A stretch of DNA of 15,565 nt from GCA-020343675 sp964462945 (GTDB lineage: Bacteria > Planctomycetota > Phycisphaerae > Sedimentisphaerales > Anaerobacaceae). The stretch spans positions 1 to 15,565 of the forward strand of contig CAYWZW010000101.1 in NCBI GenBank assembly GCA_964462945.1, in the 5' to 3' direction. Each line of letters begins with the position of its first letter. Position 1 is the first letter of the stretch. The notes under the pieces are model-generated. The model was not told where the DNA came from. It did not search any database and saw only the letters and a program-made list of their open reading frames with translations. This document shows positions 1-6,897 of this stretch, piece after piece. The translations under genes were made by a program, and so were the position numbers.

Positions 1-1028
1 GCTCACCCGGACAGGATGACAGCGGCGTTGTCCCCAATCCCGGCGCCGTGGTGATTAACGAAGTCCTGGCCCACGCGCACGCCGGGGCCTCGGACTGGAT
101 CGAGCTACATAACACGACCGGCACGGCCATCGACATCGGCGGCTGGTTCCTCAGCGACAGCAAGGACAACCTCTTCAAGTACCAAATTGCCACCGGGACA
201 ACGATGGGTCCCGACGGGTACCTCGTTTTCCATCAGGACCTGCATTTCGGCAACGTCAACGATCCCGGCTCGCACGAGCCTTTTGCCCTGAGCGAGAACG
301 GCGAACAAATATATCTCAGCTCGGCACAGAACGGCGTCCTGACCGGCTACCGCGAGGTTGAGGACTTCGGCGCTTCGCAAACCGGCGTCTCCTTCGGCCG
401 CTACTACAAGGCCAGCACCAATAATTACAACTTTGTCTCGATGGAGCAGGATACGCCGGGCTCGGCCAATGCCTATCCGAAGGTGGGGCCCGTCGTGATC
501 AGCGAGATCATGTATAATCCCGACTGGCCCGTCGGCGGCTCATACACGAATGACCAATACGAGTACATCGAGCTTCACAACATCAGCGCTGAGCCGGTCA
601 CGCTCTACGACTATACTGCGCGCGAGTCCTGGAGATTCACCGACGGCATCGAGTTCACCTTCCCGGACAATCCGCCGGTGACTATTCCTGCCGGGGGGCA
701 TCTCTTAGTGGTCCAGAAGCCCGAGGCGTTTTCGTGGCGGTATCCGGCTGTGCCCGTCGGGCAGATTCTCGGCCCTTACGACGGCAGGCTGAACAACGCC
801 GGCGAGAGCGTCGAGCTGAGCATGCCCGCCGACATTGACAGCCAGGGCCAGCGTTACTACATCCGCATCGACCGGGTCGGCTACAGCGACGGCTCCGACG
901 TAGATGACCTCTGGCCGACCGAAGCCGACGGCCAGGGCCAGTCCCTGACCCGCAAAGTCCCCGCCGGCTACGGCAACGACCCCGACAACTGGCGGGCCGC
1001 GTCACCGACGCCCGGCACCAGGCCTTAG
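1..1028 (+). CDS. Lamin-tail-domain secreted protein, C-terminal part (5' truncated by window edge)
   Basis: The frame is open to the left edge (first full codon at position 3), so the GTG at 48 is internal and the real start lies outside the window. About 340 residues are visible. They contain two lamin-tail (LTD-like) beta-sandwich domains. The first covers nt 48-460, with the pattern VINEVLA, then DWIELHN and IDIGGWFLSD. The second covers nt 490-1000, with VVISEIMYNP, EYIELHN and LNNAGESVEL. Bacterial LTD domains occur in exported or surface proteins and are thought to mediate protein or surface contacts; no catalytic domain is visible here. The protein ends in GTRP with no membrane anchor or sorting signal. 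Its second domain resembles LTD2 of the giant CotH protein at the other end of the window, so this is probably the tail of a similar multidomain protein. The domain call is firm. The full-length function cannot be seen. Confidence 0.8.
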   Translation, partial: SPGQDDSGVVPNPGAVVINEVLAHAHAGASDWIELHNTTGTAIDIGGWFLSDSKDNLFKYQIATGTTMGPDGYLVFHQDLHFGNVNDPGSHEPFALSENGEQIYLSSAQNGVLTGYREVEDFGASQTGVSFGRYYKASTNNYNFVSMEQDTPGSANAYPKVGPVVISEIMYNPDWPVGGSYTNDQYEYIELHNISAEPVTLYDYTARESWRFTDGIEFTFPDNPPVTIPAGGHLLVVQKPEAFSWRYPAVPVGQILGPYDGRLNNAGESVELSMPADIDSQGQRYYIRIDRVGYSDGSDVDDLWPTEADGQGQSLTRKVPAGYGNDPDNWRAASPTPGTRP

Positions 1029-1110
1029 ATTCCTTATAGAGAAGACAAGCACAGGATATTGCGAATTGGATGATGATGTTCTGAGAATTGTCGGCAGCGC
1101 TCTATCATCT

Positions 1111-2676
1111 TCAACAGACGACGTGAGCCTCGAGTTTTGCCTCGTGAGCTACGGCTTCCTGTTTTGGCAGCGTGAAGAAGAAAGTGCTTCCTTCGCCGAC
1201 CTCTGACTGCACCCAAATCCTGCCGCCATACAGCTCCACAATCTTTTTTGCTATGGTAAGGCCGATACCGGTGCTTTCAGACTTATTCCGTGATGACAGC
1301 GTCTGGAAAATGCGAAAAATCTTTTCAAAGTATTCTTCTTCAATGCCGGGCCCATTGTCGGTGACACTGAATTGCCAGAAGCCATCCTCCTCAACACAGG
1401 CGACTTCTACGCGACCCTGCGGTTTATCCATATATTTGACAGCGTTACTGAGCAGATTCTGGAAGACCTGCGTGATGCGAGTCTGTTCGCACCTGATTGC
1501 AGGCAGATCACTTTCGATTGTGACGGCGATATTCCCCGGAGGAGAAATCATGTCAATAATCCTTGGAACAAGCTCATTTAGATTCACCTGAACCTTTTCT
1601 TCCTTTATGCGTCCTACTCTCGAATACTCAAGCACACCTTCGATCAACTGATACATCCAGTCCACCCGGCTCGAAAGCAGGTTCATTTGCCCTGTGCCGT
1701 TCTCGTCGAGCTTATCTGCATAATTGGTCGATATCCAATTCACAAGGGTTTTAATACCGCGCAGCGGTGCCTTCAAATCATGAGAGACAATGGACGCAAA
1801 CTCATTGAGCTCCTGATTAATGTTCGCCACATCCTTGAGAAGCTCGGCCTGTTTCGATTCTGCCAGCTTACGTTCAGTAATGTCATCCGCTGCAACGATT
1901 ACATGCTTACGGCCGCCCATTATAACCGGCTCGGCGCTCACCCGCATCCAGAGCACGATCTCTTTCCCGTCAACCTTGAGCGCGGGACGGATCTCGACAC
2001 CGTGAACGGATTGTCCTGAATCCAGCACACTCTGTACCGCTTTTCGGAGCAAGCACTCCGAGCAAACGGGGCTGCACCCGCACCTTCCTCCCTCGTACGT
2101 ACTGTTTACGCAGCCCAGGGCATTTCCAATGGGCTGATCAATAATCTGCGGATTCTCTCTGTGGACCATCTGCCTGATCGCATCATTGACATGAGTGATG
2201 TTCATATTCTCATCGGCTAACAGCATTCCGACAGGAGCCGCGTCAAATATGGCCTCGAGATTTTTCTGCTTTCTGTCAAGAGCTTCCTCCATGTTCTTGT
2301 GCTTGATGGCATTTTCGATTGCCTTGGGAATAGCTTTAAGATAATTTCGCTCGAGGTCTTTTGGCAGATAGTCATAGGCTCCGGCTTTCCAGGCATTGGT
2401 GACCACCTCCTCGTCGCCGGTACCGGTGATGACAATAACGGGGGTATCCTTCACCACATCCAGAATATTAAGTGCCGTACCGTCCGCCAGTGAGTAATCG
2501 GAGACTACAATATCAAACGGCTCAGAACCCAGGATGGTTTCGGCTTCCGAAACAGACGCGGCTATCGTGCAATCATAGGGAAGCTTCTTGTTTTCCACAA
2601 AGCGCGTAAAAGCCATCCGGTCAAGTTTGTTGTCGTCAATCAGCAGAATTCTATACTTTGCATCTTCTGTAAACAT
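1111..2676 (-). CDS. REC-PAS-HisKA-HATPase sensor histidine kinase
   Basis: This is a 521-residue cytoplasmic protein with no membrane segment. Residues 7-125 form a receiver domain with the acidic pair D14/D15, phospho-acceptor D60 (VVSDYSL), T84 and K106 (YLPKD). Residues 138-270 form a PAS domain that ends in the usual DITERK linker. It contains a cysteine cluster: C189, C199, C201, C205 and C208. Residues 285-355 hold the HisKA dimerisation helix with phospho-accepting H299 (VSHDLKAPL). Residues 390-505 form the ATPase domain with N-box N411, DNGPGI at 440-445 and GIGL at 470-473. All catalytic residues are present. A receiver placed before a kinase suggests that phosphorylation by another kinase tunes this one. 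No output regulator lies beside it, so the target is unknown. It is divergent from the c-di-GMP protein and shares its 310-bp upstream region. The ATG has no strong ribosome site, only a GAAAG about 10 nt upstream. Confidence 0.92.
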   Translation of the reverse strand: MFTEDAKYRILLIDDNKLDRMAFTRFVENKKLPYDCTIAASVSEAETILGSEPFDIVVSDYSLADGTALNILDVVKDTPVIVITGTGDEEVVTNAWKAGAYDYLPKDLERNYLKAIPKAIENAIKHKNMEEALDRKQKNLEAIFDAAPVGMLLADENMNITHVNDAIRQMVHRENPQIIDQPIGNALGCVNSTYEGGRCGCSPVCSECLLRKAVQSVLDSGQSVHGVEIRPALKVDGKEIVLWMRVSAEPVIMGGRKHVIVAADDITERKLAESKQAELLKDVANINQELNEFASIVSHDLKAPLRGIKTLVNWISTNYADKLDENGTGQMNLLSSRVDWMYQLIEGVLEYSRVGRIKEEKVQVNLNELVPRIIDMISPPGNIAVTIESDLPAIRCEQTRITQVFQNLLSNAVKYMDKPQGRVEVACVEEDGFWQFSVTDNGPGIEEEYFEKIFRIFQTLSSRNKSESTGIGLTIAKKIVELYGGRIWVQSEVGEGSTFFFTLPKQEAVAHEAKLEAHVVC

Positions 2677-2986
2677 AGAAACAGACTTTCAGGCTTTACA
2701 CGGATTCTTTGCCTGCGAGCACATTCGGAATTTGCGCAATCAAGTTCAAATAAAGTATCGACATCGGGCCGTGACGACTTGAAGAGAAACTCCTTGAGAC
2801 ATGTGCCGCGTGCGGCCTCAGCCTCAGACCGATAACAACTTCTTCGCGGACCGGATTGACTTGTCAACCGAAAAAATTCCGGAAGTGGCAGGCCATTAAC
2901 GCCGATAGATTAGGTCTGAAGGGGGTGAGTGAACCTTCGTCCGCCCAAGGGGCTGTAAGTGATACGTCATTCGAAGGGCAAAAACG
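2677..2986. other. Divergent intergenic region between kinase and c-di-GMP genes
   Basis: This is about 310 bp with no credible gene; a 75-aa minus-strand frame here overlaps the kinase start and resembles nothing. It must hold the promoters of both flanking genes, but I cannot point to a good -35/-10 pair for either. An imperfect palindrome, TTGAC-TT-GTCAA at 2856-2867, extends outward with CGG/CCG and could be a regulator site. A clear ribosome site for the rightward gene is GAAGGG at 2973-2978, 8 nt before its ATG. Confidence 0.5.
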
Positions 2987-5161
2987 ATGGAAGAAACTGT
3001 TGAGCGTCCTCCAAAGATTGTGGCCATCGGCCTTGGGGCCACGGTCAAGTCGGCCGCGACTCTGATGTCTGGCAACAGAATTGGCTGTCTTATCGTAAAT
3101 GACCCGAGCGGGAAATTCGCGGGCATCGTGACAGAGCGAGACATTGTCACCCGGGCGGTGGTCTCCTCGATGGACCTTGAGAAGATTCTCGTAACCGAGA
3201 TCATGACACCGAACGTCGTTTCGTGCCCCGCTGGCACTCCGACCGGCAAGGCCCGGGAGATCATGGCTGCCAATCACATTCGCCATCTGCCTGTTGTTGA
3301 TAACGGAGTGGTTGTCGGAATCCTCTCGGCGCGCGATCTTATGGGACAGCAAAGGCTCGAAGATCGAGCGGCGGCCGAAGAAGTCGCCATGCTTTCCAAC
3401 TGCCTGAAGAGCATAGAGCTGAGTGAAGCCGCGGATACTGTGGCCAAAGAGGTGCCGAAACTTTTTCGGGCCGCGCGATGTGTCCTGTGCCTTTGGGGGC
3501 CGCCATCTGATCCAGGGCAGAAGGCCGAGAAGCAGCCGGCGAAAAGCGAGGAGCCTCCGGCGGTCACAAGCGATAACGAGTGTTTGTGTGCCAGAGAGCA
3601 CCTCAAGCATGCGGCCGACAGCAGCGAGCTGTTCGACGGAAGTGGATTCTGCCACGACGGCATTCCCGACGATTGCCGAAAAGCCGGAGTGCAGAGCCCC
3701 CGCTTGGTTATTCCACTTTCGATCTCGGGGCTGAAAGGTGACGGCGAACACGAATTGTCCGGCTATTTGTGCATGTGTGGTTTGGCGGACTGCAGCACTC
3801 TGAACAGGGAGCTGACGTCTTACAAGGCAAAGCTCACCAGAGAGATTCTGACTTCCCATCTGACCAACGCCAGCCTGTATCATCAAGCCAGGCTTACTTC
3901 TCTGACGGATGCGCTGACGGGAGTCGGCTCAAGAAGGCTTCTTGAGGATAAGCTTGAGGCCGAATGTGCACGTGCAAAACGGTACAGGCGTCCATTTTCC
4001 GTCGCCATCATAGACCTGGACAACTTCAAAACGATTAACGATGTGCTGGGTCATGCGGCCGGTGACGAGGTGCTCAAGAAGCTCGCCGGGTGCATGAAAA
4101 GCCAGAAGCGAACGCCCGATATACTCGCTCGCTATGGGGGCGACGAGTTTGTCATACTGATGCCCGAGACCAAAGCCCGAGATGCTGCCGTACTGCTGGA
4201 AAGAGTCCGAGCCGAAATCCACCAGATGAAGGTGGCCGAAAACGTCTCCATGACCATAAGCTGCGGGATAGCCCAGGGCGTCCCGGACCATAACGATTCT
4301 TCCAGTGAAGCCATTCGTCGGGCGGACCTGGCTCTGTACGAGGCCAAGAGCGCCGGCCGAAACTGCGTCAAAATCTGGGACAAAACGATGTCCAAGCTTC
4401 TCAAACCCAGCGACATTGAGGTTGAGAAGATTAGAGAGCTCAAGAGACGCATCGCCGGCATGTCGGAGCAGGCGGAGAAGATGTTTATTCAAAGCATCTG
4501 GGGATTGGTCCAAGCCCTTGAAGCGAAAGATCCTTATGCAAAGAGACACTCCGAAAACGTGACGCGGTATGCCGTCGGCATTGCCGAGACAATAAGGATC
4601 GCCCCCAAACAGTTGGATGTCGTTCGCCGGGCCGCCATGATTCACGACATTGGGAAGATCGGGATCCCCGATTCAATCCTGTCCAAACCGGGCAAGCTGA
4701 CGCCCCGCGAGCGCAGCGTCATCGAGCAGCATCCTCTCATAGCCGTCCGCATATTGAACAAAATGAGTTTCCTGGAACAGGAGATTGCCATCGTTCGAGG
4801 CCATCATGAGAAATGGAACGGCCAAGGTTATCCGGATGGTCTGTCGAATAGTTCCATCCCGCTGGGTGCCCGCATTTTGGCCGTAGCGGATACATTCGAT
4901 GCTCTTACCTCGAATCGATCGTATCACAATTCACGGCCGGTCGCCGAAGCCGTCGAAATCCTGGTGGATTCATCCGGATACGATTTCGATCCCAAGATCG
5001 TTGAGGCCTTGGCGTTGTGGGTCCAGAATGTACTTGGCCAAGAGGGTGATGCGGATCGGCTTACCGTGGAGAATTTGCTCGATTCAAAAACGCAACCCGA
5101 CGAGAGCTCAGAGGCTAAGCTCGTTCCTGAAGCTTGCGGAGCAGATGGCTTATATTATTGA
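2987..5161 (+). CDS. CBS-CBS / GAF-like / GGDEF / HD-GYP cyclic-di-GMP turnover protein
   Basis: This 724-residue protein carries both c-di-GMP synthase and phosphodiesterase signatures. Residues 10-120 form a pair of CBS domains (GIVTERDIVTRAV; GILSARDLMG), a module that usually binds adenosine nucleotides. Residues 130-295 are GAF-like and cysteine-rich. Residues 300-465 form a GGDEF domain with an intact GGDEF signature at 384-388. An RxxD product-inhibition site lies at 375-378, with the usual 5-residue spacing before GGDEF. Residues 495-690 form an HD-GYP domain with H521, H553/D554 (HDIGK), H582, H606/H607, GYP at 614-616 and D635, so every expected metal ligand is present. There are no membrane helices, so it is cytosolic. 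The ATG at 2987 has GAAGGG 8 nt upstream. Its 3' end overlaps the convergent metallopeptidase gene. Family knowledge says both domains may work or one may be regulatory; the sequence alone cannot decide. Confidence 0.93.
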   Translation: MEETVERPPKIVAIGLGATVKSAATLMSGNRIGCLIVNDPSGKFAGIVTERDIVTRAVVSSMDLEKILVTEIMTPNVVSCPAGTPTGKAREIMAANHIRHLPVVDNGVVVGILSARDLMGQQRLEDRAAAEEVAMLSNCLKSIELSEAADTVAKEVPKLFRAARCVLCLWGPPSDPGQKAEKQPAKSEEPPAVTSDNECLCAREHLKHAADSSELFDGSGFCHDGIPDDCRKAGVQSPRLVIPLSISGLKGDGEHELSGYLCMCGLADCSTLNRELTSYKAKLTREILTSHLTNASLYHQARLTSLTDALTGVGSRRLLEDKLEAECARAKRYRRPFSVAIIDLDNFKTINDVLGHAAGDEVLKKLAGCMKSQKRTPDILARYGGDEFVILMPETKARDAAVLLERVRAEIHQMKVAENVSMTISCGIAQGVPDHNDSSSEAIRRADLALYEAKSAGRNCVKIWDKTMSKLLKPSDIEVEKIRELKRRIAGMSEQAEKMFIQSIWGLVQALEAKDPYAKRHSENVTRYAVGIAETIRIAPKQLDVVRRAAMIHDIGKIGIPDSILSKPGKLTPRERSVIEQHPLIAVRILNKMSFLEQEIAIVRGHHEKWNGQGYPDGLSNSSIPLGARILAVADTFDALTSNRSYHNSRPVAEAVEILVDSSGYDFDPKIVEALALWVQNVLGQEGDADRLTVENLLDSKTQPDESSEAKLVPEACGADGLYY

Positions 5162-5858
5162 TGCGGACCTTGAAAGGCGGGTGGGAGGAAAAATAACTGC
5201 CGAGATCGAACTGGCCGGGATGCAAGTCCAGCTTGGCCAAACGTGACAGTAATTGCACGCAGGCTTGAGGGTTATAATCGGCGGCAGCGGCCAGGTGCAC
5301 TCCAAGCTTATCCGCTTCAGACTCCAAATCCTGTGAATAGGCGCTTTCAAGAAACTGCACACCCACCCGCTGGAGCCAGCCTGCAAGGAGCCCGCGAATC
5401 GGTGCCGCCCGGGATGCCGCCGCGATGGCCGAGTTGCTCACAATCCGGTTCATCGCGTGCCCTCGGATGATGTGGCCCATCTCGTGGCCAAGGATGAATG
5501 CGACCTCGTCCCGGCTGTGCCCGCAGAGTTCCACCAGCGATTGGGTCACAAAAACGAACCCCCCCGGCAGAGCAAATGCGTTAGGCTCAGGGCTATAGAC
5601 GGTCTCAAAGCTGAATCTACGAGATTTGTTCACCACACAAGCAGCCAGACGACCGCCTATGTCGCGCAATATTGGATCGGTCTGTGGTTGTTGGCTGCGC
5701 CCCAATTGCTGCCTGACTTCGCTCGCCAGATCCCGGCCGACCTCATATTCGACTTTGATAGCATCGGCCTCGCTGCCGGCTATTGACTGCCACATCCACA
5801 TGGCCTTGCGGACTTTCGGCCCTACTTTCCTTCCCAAACTGTAAAATAGACCGCTCAA
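5115..5858 (-). CDS. M48-family zinc metallopeptidase
   Basis: This 247-residue, single-domain peptidase resembles the OMA1/LoiP/BepA type of M48 proteins. The zinc motif HEMGH is at 125-129. The third ligand lies in the ESEAD motif at 179-183 (E179). NAFALPGG at 93-100 and SHP at 225-227 are also typical of the family. These enzymes cut misfolded or surplus membrane and envelope proteins. No signal peptide or clear membrane helix is visible, so its compartment is uncertain. The start is TTG at 5858: it is preceded by GAAGGAGA (5868-5875) about 9 nt upstream, and the frame is blocked by a TGA at 5874-5876. An ATG just after that ribosome site is out of frame. The gene begins 37 nt after tRNA-Lys on the same strand and is probably co-transcribed with it. 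Its last 47 bp overlap the convergent c-di-GMP gene. Confidence 0.9.
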   Translation of the reverse strand: MSGLFYSLGRKVGPKVRKAMWMWQSIAGSEADAIKVEYEVGRDLASEVRQQLGRSQQPQTDPILRDIGGRLAACVVNKSRRFSFETVYSPEPNAFALPGGFVFVTQSLVELCGHSRDEVAFILGHEMGHIIRGHAMNRIVSNSAIAAASRAAPIRGLLAGWLQRVGVQFLESAYSQDLESEADKLGVHLAAAADYNPQACVQLLSRLAKLDLHPGQFDLGSYFSSHPPFKVRINNISHLLRKLQERA

Positions 5859-5895
5859 ACTGTGGCATCTCCTTCACAAACCCGATGACAAAAAA

Positions 5896-5968
5896 TGAGA
5901 GTGCTGGGACTCGAACCCAGGACCTACGGCTTAAAAGGCCGTTGCTCTACCTACTGAGCTACACTCCC
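5896..5968 (-). tRNA. tRNA-Lys (anticodon TTT)
   Basis: On the minus strand this is a 73-nt tRNA. The acceptor stem GGGAGTG pairs with CACTCTC, followed by discriminator A; CCA is not encoded. The D-stem GCTC pairs with GAGC. The anticodon arm is ACGGC-CTTTTAA-GCCGT, giving a TTT anticodon. The T-arm is CTGGG-TTCGAGT-CCCAG. A run of six T follows the 3' end and could give partial termination. The anticodon arm forms the left attachment core of the island, so the 5' half of this gene is probably island-derived and the 3' half original chromosome. Confidence 0.97.
5927..5948 (-). repeat. Left attachment core (tRNA-Lys anticodon arm)
   Basis: A 22-bp sequence identical to 10424-10445, covering the tRNA-Lys anticodon stem-loop and the bases on its 5' side. 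Identity breaks immediately on the T-arm side (CTA here, TCT in the other copy) and declines gradually through the D-arm on the other side. This is the pattern expected of an integrase crossover core. Confidence 0.75.
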
Positions 5969-6814
5969 TGATTTTCTAAGTCCTGAAAACATAACACCTT
6001 CTGAAAACACTGTCAATCCCTTTCGCCTAAAAAAAGCAGGCGCGTGCCAAGTGTGTGCCAAATTCTGGCCGATTCCGGCACTCGCCGCAGCCCTTGGGCG
6101 GTCGATCAGATCGTCCGCCACGACCAGATAAAACTGGTGCGTCGTCTTGAAATCTGCATGGCCGGAAAGAGGCATAACCTCTTACTCGCCCAGCCCGTTC
6201 GCAAACCAGTTCGTCAAGGCCGTATGTCTCAGATCGTGAAAGCGCCGGACTTTGACAAAGGCCCGCTTTTGTATCTTCTCGAAGTTGCGACGGAAGTTGT
6301 TGATCACTTTGAGTCTCACATCCGACCGGTTCCAGTTGCCTTGCTTGCGCAATTCCCGAATCTTGCCATACCGCTGTGGGGGGACAAACACATAAGGGTG
6401 TTTCTCCGGCTGCTGGCTTTGATGCTCGGCAAGTCTTGGCACCGCCTCTTCCGTTAATGGCAAGGTTCTGCGGTCGGTGTCCTTGATGAGCCATTCCCAG
6501 GTCTCTGCGGTGCCGCCTTTGGCGGCGACATCAATCGTCTTGGCTGCGAAATCAACATCAGCCCAAACGGTGTTCAGCAATTCCCCACGTGGCAAGCCGG
6601 CGATCAGAGCCACATAGATCAACAGGTCCCATCTCAGGCCGTCCCGTTTGCCTTGATGTACATCAGAGCAAAGGTGGTCTTTCCAAAGGCTGAATTGGCT
6701 GTGCCAAGTAGTCTCCGGCAGGATTCGAGAGAGGCGTCCGGATGCGTGAAAGCCAAGCCGTTTCCCAAGGACCAAAGGCGGAGCCGGAAATCTCTGGATT
6801 TCCCTGTCAGACAA
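5951..6814 (-). pseudogene. Tyrosine recombinase (integrase) relic, disrupted
   Basis: The catalytic domain of a phage-type integrase is recognisable. FHDLRHT gives the box-II His and Arg (H193, R196). After an in-frame TAA (6182-6184), the same frame continues EVMPLSGHADFKTTHQFY, with the second His and the nucleophilic Tyr. Related enzymes usually have a Tyr codon at the stop position (LSEYEVM-like), so TAA probably arose from TAT or TAC. The first catalytic Arg is also lost: AGLPRGELL has Pro (CCA, 6590-6592) where AGLRRGE is expected. The N-terminal DNA-binding and core-binding part is missing; only about 55 poorly matching residues precede the catalytic domain. The downstream frame runs through the tRNA promoter and stops inside tRNA-Lys at 5951. 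With three lesions the protein cannot be an active recombinase. Confidence 0.85.
5988..6016 (-). promoter_or_regulatory. Sigma-70-type promoter for tRNA-Lys (and probably the M48 peptidase)
   Basis: Read on the minus strand, TTGACA (6011-6016), a 17-bp spacer and TATGTT (5988-5993) sit 19 nt before the first base of tRNA-Lys. The -35 is perfect and the spacing ideal. The promoter lies inside the island and inside the reading frame at the degraded 3' end of the integrase gene. A 9-bp direct repeat, CTGAAAACA (5983-5991 and 6001-6009, + strand), overlaps it. Confidence 0.8.
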
Positions 6815-6897
6815 CAGATAAAATAAGAGGAGAGAACCCCGGCGATGTTGCTGGGAGGGCTTGAATAGAAAGGTCAGACTGTATAAGGAGAACGATC

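Noticed and set aside
2897..2986. Possible c-di-GMP riboswitch before the c-di-GMP gene
   Set aside because: I could not find the conserved GEMM core or its tetraloop-receptor pairing.
2864..3886. 340-codon minus-strand frame
   Set aside because: Antisense to the CBS and GAF-like parts of the c-di-GMP protein, with no recognisable motif.
5866..5868. ATG close to the ribosome site as an alternative M48 start
   Set aside because: It is out of frame with the peptidase. The TTG at 5856-5858 is in frame and well spaced from the same ribosome site.
6845..6868. Seven-codon ATG...TAG frame before the PepSY-like gene
   Set aside because: Too short to judge. Its possible ribosome site is 12 nt away, and chance explains it.
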